Shown here: positions 5,517-11,690 of the stretch, piece by piece
Numbering within the stretch: position 1 is the stretch's first letter
Layout: each line of letters opens with the position of its first letter
NCBI GenBank assembly: GCA_902795555.1
Contig: CADBLV010000208.1
Span: 1 to 16,239, forward strand
From: an uncultured Eubacteriales bacterium
GTDB taxonomy: Bacteria > Bacillota_A > Clostridia > Christensenellales > Aristaeellaceae
Direction of reading: 5' to 3'
Length of the DNA stretch: 16,239 nucleotides
The notes under the pieces: generated by a model
What the model saw: the letters and a program-made list of their open reading frames with translations, nothing else
What the model was told of the DNA's origin: nothing
Database searches by the model: none
Position numbers and translations under genes: made by a program

Positions 5517-7002
5517 AATCTCTGGTAACCCTTTCTGCGTATTGTCGGGTCGGTCCTTCAGGCAGTTGTTCCAGGGTCAGATGAATGCCGTCGGAACTGT
5601 ATCGGGAATCGGACAGCCACGAGGTTACGGTTCCCTGCCCGGCGTGATATGCGCAGGCGACACAAACCGGATCCCCGGAAAAAAGCCGGGAAAGATAATT
5701 CAGATACCAGCAGCCGAATCGGATATTTGTCTCCGGGTCGTACATCCGCTCAAAGGCATATCCGTTGGTTTTTGTCTTCTGAGCGATCCATTCCGCTGTG
5801 TCCGGCATTAATTGCATCAGTCCGCGGGCCCCCACGGAGGATTCTGCCCGGGGCCGGAAGGAGCTTTCATTCCGGATGATCGCAGTGACAAATGCCGGCT
5901 GCAACTGATATTCCGCTGCGCTTTTTTCAATCATCTCCCGATATTCTATCGGATAGTTTTCGTCGATCGCCTGCTGCTCCGCGACATGCAGATCCGCCTG
6001 CCGCTTCAGATAGGCACTCATCAGGCATTGGGCCGTGAAAGCGATGGCGATCAATGCACTCAGGGCGATGAGGGAAGCTCCCAGCCACACAGGCAGTTTC
6101 CATGCCGCTTTTCGTCTGGAAGGCGCGCGTTCGGTTCCGGCTGGTCGTTCGATGGGCGGGGGAGGAGCCATCTCCGGCGTGGAGACCCGCATTGGCGCCG
6201 CATCTGCAGCCGTTGCCGCTGCTTCGGCCCGGCCTGACCGCGCCGGCATGCTCCCGGGCAGAGGCATCGCTGTTGCTTCGGCCCGGCCTGACCGCGCCGG
6301 CATGCTCCCGGTTGGTGGCATCGCTGCCGCTGTCGCCGTTGTTGTCTCTGCTGCCTCCGGTGCCTCCCGATATCGGTCCATGCGCCTTCGTCGGGCGGAG
6401 GCCCGGGCCAGGCTTCGCTCATAGGCCAGTCGATCCGGAATCTGTTGCAGGGTTTCCTCCACAGAACCGCTGTTGTCAATGACAAAATCCGCGCGCTGAG
6501 CCTTTTCATCGGAGGAGAGCTGTGCGGCGATGCGCCTTACGGCCTCGTCTTTTGACAGCCTGTCCCGCATCATCAGCCGCTCGATCTGGATGTCCGTCGG
6601 CACCCACACGGACCATACGGCGTCGCATAGCGCGTCGAAACCCTTCTCAAACAGCAAAGGCATGTCCAGAAAACACAGTTCCGCTCGTGCGGCCTCCGCC
6701 TTTTGCAGGGCCCGGTCGGTCATTTCCCGAAGCAGGGGAAGCATCAAATCATCCAGGGTTTTTCGGGCAACCTCATCCTGAAAGATCAGCCGTCCCAGCT
6801 GCTTCCGGTTCAGACTCCCATCCCGATGGAAAACTTCCCATCCGAAAGCATCCCGGATCGCGGGAAGCGCAGCGCCGCCGTCCCCGGTCAGTTGCCGGGA
6901 AAGCTGATCTCCGTCAATCACAGTCAATCCCTCGGAAAGCAGAAAGCGGCTCACCGTGCTTTTTCCGGAGGAAATGCTTCCCGTCAATCCTATCACACGC
7001 AA
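5422..7002 (-). CDS. coaE: dephospho-CoA kinase fused to a membrane-anchored lytic transglycosylase
   Basis: One uninterrupted 526-residue frame joins two known enzymes. Residues 1 to about 197 are dephospho-CoA kinase, the last step of coenzyme A synthesis, with the P-loop GSISSGKST at 8-16 and the LDMPLLFEKG region near 112-121. Residues about 205-298 form an Ala/Pro/Arg-rich linker with an 18-residue repeat. Residues 301-325 are a transmembrane segment preceded by RRK, predicting a cytosolic N-terminus and an outside C-terminus. Residues 347-504 are an SLT/goose-lysozyme-like lytic transglycosylase with IIRNESSF (catalytic Glu379), GARGLMQLMP (391-400) and AYHAGQGTV (451-459). The start is TTG at 7002 with AAAGGAGG eight bases upstream. 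In many Clostridia coaE and slt are neighbours; a fusion is unusual. An internal ATG at 6381 (residue 208) could allow separate translation of the second half. The last 20 or so residues overlap the next gene's signal peptide. Confidence 0.9.
   Translation of the reverse strand: MRVIGLTGSISSGKSTVSRFLLSEGLTVIDGDQLSRQLTGDGGAALPAIRDAFGWEVFHRDGSLNRKQLGRLIFQDEVARKTLDDLMLPLLREMTDRALQKAEAARAELCFLDMPLLFEKGFDALCDAVWSVWVPTDIQIERLMMRDRLSKDEAVRRIAAQLSSDEKAQRADFVIDNSGSVEETLQQIPDRLAYERSLARASARRRRMDRYREAPEAAETTTATAAAMPPTGSMPARSGRAEATAMPLPGSMPARSGRAEAAATAADAAPMRVSTPEMAPPPPIERPAGTERAPSRRKAAWKLPVWLGASLIALSALIAIAFTAQCLMSAYLKRQADLHVAEQQAIDENYPIEYREMIEKSAAEYQLQPAFVTAIIRNESSFRPRAESSVGARGLMQLMPDTAEWIAQKTKTNGYAFERMYDPETNIRFGCWYLNYLSRLFSGDPVCVACAYHAGQGTVTSWLSDSRYSSDGIHLTLEQLPEGPTRQYAERVTRDYGIYQKKVFSAETSGDMPADVPAAGSHSAAG
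6221..6311. repeat. 54-base tandem repeat in the coaE-slt linker
   Basis: A 37-base sequence is repeated exactly at 6221-6257 and 6275-6311, with further partial identity after each copy (GGCATCGCTG at 6263 and 6317), giving a period of 54 bases. The period is a multiple of three and encodes two copies of PGSMPARSGRAEA in the linker between the CoaE and transglycosylase domains. Such repeats expand and contract by slippage, so linker length may vary among strains. Confidence 0.9.
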
Positions 7003-7036
7003 GTCTGCTGCCTCCTTTCCGATTCGTGATCATAAG

Positions 7037-7073
7037 GACGGCGACGCCCCGTTTTCCCGAAAGCGTCGCCGTC
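7037..7073 (-). terminator. terminator-like hairpin after telA-like gene
   Basis: A perfect 11-base-pair stem, GACGGCGACGC (7037-7047) with GCGTCGCCGTC (7063-7073), encloses a 15-base loop in the gap between the telA-like stop (7093) and the coaE start (7002). On the minus strand the stem is followed only by CTTATG, so the T-run is poor and read-through into coaE is possible. No convincing full promoter for coaE is seen in the remaining 34 bases; only a TATGAT at 7034..7029. Confidence 0.65.
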
Positions 7074-7092
7074 AAAAGACAAAACAGGCCTT

Positions 7093-8277
7093 TTACAGAT
7101 TGGTCGTCAGCAGCTTCTTCTTCAGCTCCGATTCCATGGAATACAGCGTCTTCTCCGCTTCCATGCGCTTCTGATGTCCGTCGTTCTGAATCTGCATCAC
7201 TTCGTTGATCGTGTCAATCAGATCCTGGTTGGTCTGCACCAGCGTCTCGATGTCGATGATTCCCCGTTCGGCTTCCTTCGCGGTTTGAATCGTTCCGATC
7301 TTCAGCGCCTCCGCGTTCTTCCTCAGAAGCTCATTGGTCATATCGGTCACGGCCGTCTGGGCCTTCAGGGCTTCCTGAGAATGATGCAGCCCCAGGGCCA
7401 GCACCATCTGACTCTTCCACAGCGGCAATGTGTTTGCCAGCGTGCTCTGAATCCGCTCGACCAGCAGGCTGTCGTTGTTCTGCAGCAGACGAATCTGGGG
7501 TGCCATCTGCAAAGCCACCTGCCTGGTCAGCTTCAGATCGTACAGCTTTTTCTCAAAACGGTCGCACTGCGCCGCCAGATCATTCGCTTTCTGGGCGTCC
7601 ATGGCGTCGCCGCTGGCGGCCGCCTTGGCCTGCAGGTCCTTCAGTTCGGTTTCCCGAATCTGCCTTAACTTCTTTTCTCCGGCGATGATGTACAGGGTCA
7701 ACTGATGGAAATAGTCGTTGTTCTGGTCATACAGCCGGTCGAACATCGCCACGTCCTTCAGGAGCTGCGTCTGATATCCCTCCAGGGATCCCGCGATGTT
7801 GTCCACGTTTGCGGAAACCTTGGTATACCGGGCCTTCATGCGTTCAACCTTGTCTTCCGCCTTTGAGAAAAGACGCGCCAAGCCCTTTTTCTCTTCCGTA
7901 TCCCGCTCAAACCCCTTTAATTCGGCAACCAGATTCACCAGCATGTTCCCGACTTCACCGGTGTCCTGGGTCTTGACGGCATCCAGCGCGGTCTGGGAAA
8001 AGTCGGAAATCTTCTTCTGGGCGTCCGCGCCGAAAAGCAGCACATGATCCGGGTTGGTCACGTCCACCTTCGCGATGAAATCGTCAATCGCCTTCTTTTC
8101 TGCCTCGGTCAGCTGACTTTCGTCCAATCCCACGGGAACCGGATCCGGAATGGCCGCCGGCTTTTCAGGCGCTGCTTCGGGCGTTTGCTGAATGCTGGAA
8201 ACCGCCGCCGCGGGCACTTCAGGTTCCGGCGCGGAAGGAGCAAGGGAGAGTTGAGGCGTCATGTTGTTCTCGGACAT
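7093..8277 (-). CDS. TelA-like toxic anion resistance family protein
   Basis: The 394-residue product matches the TelA/KlaA family (toxic anion resistance, PF05816), soluble, largely helical proteins first linked to tellurite resistance and seen widely in Firmicutes beside xpaC-type genes; the molecular role is not established. The protein begins with about 60 residues rich in Pro and Ala, then a long helical region with family-typical stretches: VGNMLVNLVAELKGF, DYFHQLTLYIIAGEKKL, QMAPQIRLLQNNDSLLVERI, TLPLWKSQMVLAL and a C-terminal coiled-coil-like tail. It lacks a signal peptide and membrane segments. The frame opens at 8295, but GAAGGAGGTC lies inside that extension eight bases before the ATG at 8277, which is therefore the start. 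It follows the XpaC-like gene by 58 bases and shares its promoter. Confidence 0.88.
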   Translation of the reverse strand: MSENNMTPQLSLAPSAPEPEVPAAAVSSIQQTPEAAPEKPAAIPDPVPVGLDESQLTEAEKKAIDDFIAKVDVTNPDHVLLFGADAQKKISDFSQTALDAVKTQDTGEVGNMLVNLVAELKGFERDTEEKKGLARLFSKAEDKVERMKARYTKVSANVDNIAGSLEGYQTQLLKDVAMFDRLYDQNNDYFHQLTLYIIAGEKKLRQIRETELKDLQAKAAASGDAMDAQKANDLAAQCDRFEKKLYDLKLTRQVALQMAPQIRLLQNNDSLLVERIQSTLANTLPLWKSQMVLALGLHHSQEALKAQTAVTDMTNELLRKNAEALKIGTIQTAKEAERGIIDIETLVQTNQDLIDTINEVMQIQNDGHQKRMEAEKTLYSMESELKKKLLTTNL

Positions 8278-8335
8278 GGAAAAGACCTCCTTCAATGATT
8301 TGTGGGCGTTTTATCTCTTTGATCCCCGGGAAAGA

Positions 8336-9229
8336 TTAATTCCCGGCTCGGTATTGCGTCCGTGCATCCGTCCCGGCGGATGCGGCATGTTCATCCGGGA
8401 AATCCATCACAGGGGTGGATGAAGTCCGCCGCTGCGCTTCCGCGGCGGTCCTTGCGGTGTAGCTCAGGCCTTTATTCCCTGTGATTTCATTCTCCGTGTA
8501 TCCGTCTCGCTTCAGCATCTGTTCCAGCACGTCGATATCCGTGGAGATATCCAGCATGTTTTCCTTATGCAGGTTGTCAATCTGCTTCTGGCAGGCGGTC
8601 AGAATCATGTTCATGCCCCGCACGGTGGTTTCCCGGGCCTGCTGCATCTCCAGATAGGACACGCCACGCTCCTGCATGGTTCGATAATTGGCCAGCATCT
8701 TCAGGGTGGTCGGCAGGTAGTAGTTCATAAACTTCCGGACCTGCGAGGCCTTGCCGGGAGTCTCGGACACAGTGCGGAAAATCTGTTCGCATTTCACGCA
8801 AAGCGTATCCATCTGAGCGGACAGCGTCTCGTCCGTAATGGCGATATTCTCCTTTTTAATCGTGGCCAGCATCTCCTGACCTTTGGTGATCACGGCATCC
8901 GCGGCCGGATCACCGGTTAGCGGGATCTTCGAAGCTTCTTCCTGCCTCTTCTTTTCCTCGGCCAAAGCCCGGGCCCGGGCCAGGCGCTCCTGCTCCGCGC
9001 GCTGCGCTTCTTCCTCCTGCCGGCGACGCTCCTCGTCCTGCCGGTTATGGGTGGTGGTATCCAGGCCGCTGCCCATGATGCTGGTTATTTTCCCAATCCC
9101 CAGCCCGAGGAAAACGCCGGCCAGAATTCCGGGCAGGGAAAACCCTGTCACCCATGAAAGCAGCAGCAGGGTGATAATAAACCCGGCGCTGCCGGACTTT
9201 TTATTGCTGTTGTTGTTCTTCTTGCTCAC
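8336..9229 (-). CDS. XpaC-like membrane protein (5-bromo-4-chloroindolyl phosphate hydrolysis family)
   Basis: This 297-residue protein resembles the XpaC family (PF10112), usually found next to TelA-like genes as here. After a basic, Asn/Lys-rich N-terminus (VSKKNNNSNKKS) a hydrophobic stretch of about 35 residues, with Pro and Gly in the middle, suggests a membrane hairpin. A highly charged Glu/Arg/Gln-rich segment (EERRRQEEEAQRAEQERLAR) predicts a coiled coil, and the rest is a helical cytoplasmic domain containing VRKFMNYYLPTTLKMLANY, the most family-typical part. The frame opens with TTG at 9256, but that position coincides with the expected transcription start of the promoter at 9264-9292. 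The GTG at 9229 with GAGG and GAGGAG upstream is preferred. The biochemical activity is unknown; the family name comes from an indicator-hydrolysis phenotype. Confidence 0.82.
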   Translation of the reverse strand: MSKKNNNSNKKSGSAGFIITLLLLSWVTGFSLPGILAGVFLGLGIGKITSIMGSGLDTTTHNRQDEERRRQEEEAQRAEQERLARARALAEEKKRQEEASKIPLTGDPAADAVITKGQEMLATIKKENIAITDETLSAQMDTLCVKCEQIFRTVSETPGKASQVRKFMNYYLPTTLKMLANYRTMQERGVSYLEMQQARETTVRGMNMILTACQKQIDNLHKENMLDISTDIDVLEQMLKRDGYTENEITGNKGLSYTARTAAEAQRRTSSTPVMDFPDEHAASAGTDARTQYRAGN

Positions 9230-9263
9230 GTTCCTCAATCTCCTCGAAACAAACAATCAACCT

Positions 9264-9292
9264 ATTATATCACAACAGATTCGGGCTGAAAA
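9264..9292 (-). promoter_or_regulatory. extended -10 sigma-A promoter of the XpaC-TelA operon
   Basis: On the minus strand a perfect TATAAT (9269..9264) is preceded by TG plus one base, an extended -10 element, and 17 bases further upstream by TTTTCA (9292..9287) as a weak -35 box. Transcription would start close to 9257, about 28 bases before the GTG start of the XpaC-like gene. Confidence 0.75.
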
Positions 9293-9323
9293 GTCCTTTT
9301 TCACTCCTTTGTGAGCTGCAGGT

Positions 9324-10034
9324 TCACTTCTGCCACAGATCATAAGGCTGGTGCTGCAGTGCGTGCAAAATCCGTTCCGTCGCGTCCGGATACCGCTTTT
9401 TCAGGTCTGAAAGAAGCTGATGCATCTCCTCCCGTGTTGTTTTTTTATCCACAGGGCAGGGGCTCTTCACGACGGGCAGGGCCAGAACCTTTTCCATATG
9501 CTTCACGTGCTTTTCCGGCAGATATACCAGGGGGCGGATCACGGTGATTCCCGATCGGCTCAGCACTGTTTTCGGATGAAAGGTGTGGAAACGTCCTTCA
9601 TATAATAAACTCATCATCAGCGTCTCCACGGCGTCTTCCCGATGGTGCCCAAGCGCCAGCTTTTCAAATCCTTCCTCCCGGCAGGTGTTAGCCAGCACGG
9701 CCCGGCGCATCTTCGCGCACAGGGCGCAGGGGTTCTTTTCCTGACGATAGGTGAAAATAATCTCGCCGATCTGCGTTTTCTTCTCAATGAAGGGGACCTC
9801 CAGATTCGCGCAGAGATCGCGGATGCCGGAAAGATCAAAGGGTTCCAGCCCCATATGGACCGTGATCGCCATCAGGTCAAAGCGCTTGTGACTGAACCGT
9901 CGATACAGCGAAAGGGCGTGCAGAAGCAGCAGAGAGTCTTTTCCGCCGGAAACCCCCACAGCGATGCGATCCCCGTCCGCAATCAGTTGAAAATCAGCGT
10001 CTGCCTTCCGGATACATCCCAGGGTCTTCTTCAT
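9324..10034 (-). CDS. TtcA-family PP-loop ATPase (tRNA 2-thiocytidine synthesis type)
   Basis: The 236-residue protein belongs to the TtcA-type PP-loop ATPases, which adenylate a tRNA base and replace oxygen with sulfur using an iron-sulfur cluster. SGGKDS (29-34) is the ATP pyrophosphatase loop; Cys103 and Cys106 in NPCALCAKMRR form the family CxxC, and Cys193 in SPCPVD is the expected third cluster ligand. LALGHHREDAVETLMM (126-141) is another typical stretch. It is shorter than Escherichia coli TtcA, as clostridial members commonly are, so its exact tRNA substrate (2-thiocytidine 32 or otherwise) is not certain. The ATG at 10034 overlaps the ispE stop as ATGA and has GGGAGGA just upstream; a TTG 12 bases earlier is less likely. 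Translational coupling with ispE is expected. Confidence 0.88.
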   Translation of the reverse strand: MKKTLGCIRKADADFQLIADGDRIAVGVSGGKDSLLLLHALSLYRRFSHKRFDLMAITVHMGLEPFDLSGIRDLCANLEVPFIEKKTQIGEIIFTYRQEKNPCALCAKMRRAVLANTCREEGFEKLALGHHREDAVETLMMSLLYEGRFHTFHPKTVLSRSGITVIRPLVYLPEKHVKHMEKVLALPVVKSPCPVDKKTTREEMHQLLSDLKKRYPDATERILHALQHQPYDLWQK

Positions 10035-11020
10035 GCGTCCTCCCAAATCTCCACGCTCCGGGCCCTGGTTTCACAGGCCCAGATCCGCCGGTGAATCGGC
10101 GAAAGCCGTTCCATGGCCTGCCGGCGAAGCGCCTCGTCCGTAAAAACCCCAAACACTGCGCTGCCGCTCCCGGTCATCATCGCGATTTCCGCTCCGCAGT
10201 CCGAAAGCTCTGAAACCAGGCGCCCGATTTCGGGACAAAGCTTTCGGGAAACGCCTTCCAGCGCATTGACAAAGGCAAAGCGGTCTGCCCCGGGATGCCC
10301 GTTTCGAATGGCGGAAAGCGCCGCGTTCTGTGATTGCTCCCGCGATGGCGTATCGCGAACACGATCCGGTTCAGGCTTTTTTTCCGGGAAATCATCCCTT
10401 TCTGCTTCCGCGTGATAAGCCTGAAACACGGCGGAGGTGCTCAGCCCCGCCTCCGGCTGGACAACAATCATGGGGTAAAATCGATCACAGGCAAACGACG
10501 TGATCATCTCTCCAATCCCCCGGCATCTGGCCAGCCCGCCGCGAATCAGAAAGGGAACGTCAGCCCCCAGCCGAAGTCCGAGCGCTTCCAGCTCTTCGCC
10601 GCTAAGCCCCGTTCCCCAGAGGCGGTTTAATCCCAGCAGAACGCCGGCCGCGTCGGCACTCCCGCCGCCCATGCCGGCCTGGGAGGGAATTCGCTTTTCC
10701 AGAGAAATGGACACCCCCGCGGAAACACCGGTTTCTTTCTGCAGAAGACGGGCCGCGCGGAAAGCCAGATTCTGTTCCGCGGCCCCTCCGAGGTTCGCTT
10801 CCGCCGCGCTCGGAAAGCCTGCTTCCGGCCGGGAATCTGCTCCTCCATTCATCGCCCCGGAAACATGCAGTGAAATCCCGCCTGTCGATGTCTCCCGAAG
10901 GATCATCCGGTCACAGAGGGAAACCGGCTGCATCAGCATGTCAAGCAGATGATATCCGTCCGCCCGCTGCCCGACGACATGCAGCGTCCAGTTGATTTTG
11001 GCGAAAGCATCAATAATCAT
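10031..11020 (-). CDS. ispE: 4-diphosphocytidyl-2-C-methyl-D-erythritol kinase IspE
   Basis: IspE is the GHMP-family kinase of the MEP pathway that phosphorylates CDP-ME, making isopentenyl diphosphate precursors in the cytosol. At 329 residues it is somewhat longer than the usual 280-300. Family marks are the start MIIDAFAKINWTLHVVGQRADGYH with Lys8, the glycine-rich ATP loop PSQAGMGGGSADAA at 112-125, LGADVPF (Asp154, the expected catalytic base) and the C-terminal MMTGSGSAVFGVF. Extra length lies in low-complexity segments near 58-82 and 205-245. The ATG at 11020 has GGAGG six bases upstream. The gene is followed with ATGA overlap by the TtcA-like gene and is served by a promoter at 11066-11094. 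Confidence 0.95.
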   Translation of the reverse strand: MIIDAFAKINWTLHVVGQRADGYHLLDMLMQPVSLCDRMILRETSTGGISLHVSGAMNGGADSRPEAGFPSAAEANLGGAAEQNLAFRAARLLQKETGVSAGVSISLEKRIPSQAGMGGGSADAAGVLLGLNRLWGTGLSGEELEALGLRLGADVPFLIRGGLARCRGIGEMITSFACDRFYPMIVVQPEAGLSTSAVFQAYHAEAERDDFPEKKPEPDRVRDTPSREQSQNAALSAIRNGHPGADRFAFVNALEGVSRKLCPEIGRLVSELSDCGAEIAMMTGSGSAVFGVFTDEALRRQAMERLSPIHRRIWACETRARSVEIWEDA

Positions 11021-11065
11021 GCGTTTCCTCCGTTCCCCCTTCCGACGATCCTGCCAACCATCTGC

Positions 11066-11094
11066 ATCATATACCCGTGAGAAAGAAAACGCAA
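11066..11094 (-). promoter_or_regulatory. promoter of ispE and the TtcA-like gene
   Basis: On the minus strand TTGCGT (11094..11089) and TATGAT (11071..11066) are separated by 17 bases, a fair sigma-A promoter with a strong -10 box. Transcription would begin near 11059, about 40 bases before the ispE ATG. Confidence 0.65.
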
Positions 11095-11097
11095 GTA

Positions 11098-11126
11098 TTG
11101 CATAATCTCAAATTCCGATGTAAACT
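11098..11126 (+). promoter_or_regulatory. candidate promoter of the DUF1934 gene
   Basis: On the plus strand TTGCAT (11098-11103) and TAAACT (11121-11126) are separated by 17 bases. The boxes match consensus only partly. The -35 box lies three bases from that of the divergent ispE promoter, so the two promoters are back to back. Transcription would begin near 11133, about 30 bases before the ATG. Confidence 0.45.
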
Positions 11127-11164
11127 GTTTTCCGCGGGCCTTTTTCCCGCCAAAGGGGGAGAAA

Positions 11165-11626
11165 ATGTTGCAGGAAAAGCAGACGCCTGTTTTTATCAAC
11201 CTGATGGCCATCGGCCATATCGATGGCGTGCCGGATTATCCGATTCAGTTTATGACCAAAGGGATCCTGCACTATCAGGATCCGAACACAGCTGTTCTGA
11301 CCTATACGGAAACCCAGCCGGATGATGAGACCGGAGGGCTCACCACTTCGGATATTACCCTGAGCATGAAAGACAAGCAAATCATTATGCAGCGAACCGG
11401 CGAGTTTTCCAACACCATGGTGTTTGTCCGCGGCATGCGCTATGAGGGAGCGTATCATACCCCCTTCGGCGATATTCCGCTGGCGATTCATTCCAGAAGG
11501 GTTGACTGCAGCATCGGTGAGCAGAAGGGCGCCATCCATCTGAAATATGCGCTGGATGTCCAGGGATCTCATCCCTCCATTCACGAGTTGCATCTGGAAT
11601 ACGTTTCGGACGCGCCCCAGTCCTGA
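11165..11626 (+). CDS. DUF1934 (YwiB-like) beta-barrel protein
   Basis: This 153-residue protein resembles the DUF1934/YwiB family of small calycin-like beta-barrel proteins of Firmicutes with no assigned function. Typical features are the alternating polar/hydrophobic strands, the early GHIDGVPDYPIQFMTKGILH segment, the FVRGMRYEGAYHTPFGDIPLAI segment in which the central TPFG is usually conserved, and the closing KGAIHLKYALDVQG strand. There is no signal peptide, so it is probably cytosolic. The ATG at 11165 follows AAGGGGGAG by five or six bases. It is divergent from ispE and lies 64 bases before the GH2 gene, with no visible terminator between them. Stop codon is TGA. Confidence 0.8.
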   Translation: MLQEKQTPVFINLMAIGHIDGVPDYPIQFMTKGILHYQDPNTAVLTYTETQPDDETGGLTTSDITLSMKDKQIIMQRTGEFSNTMVFVRGMRYEGAYHTPFGDIPLAIHSRRVDCSIGEQKGAIHLKYALDVQGSHPSIHELHLEYVSDAPQS

Positions 11627-11690
11627 TCATCTGCAATCTGCCTGGATTTCTGCCATGATCTGACCTTCATCGAAAAAAAGGAGAAAAACG

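Noticed and set aside
8326..8346. Hairpin CCGGGAA/TTCCCGG at the end of the XpaC-like gene as a terminator
   Set aside because: Seven pairs spanning the stop codon with no T-run on the minus strand; more likely the two genes are co-transcribed.
9230..9256. TTG start at 9256 for the XpaC-like protein
   Set aside because: It coincides with the predicted transcription start of the extended -10 promoter, leaving no room for a ribosome binding site; the GTG at 9229 fits better.
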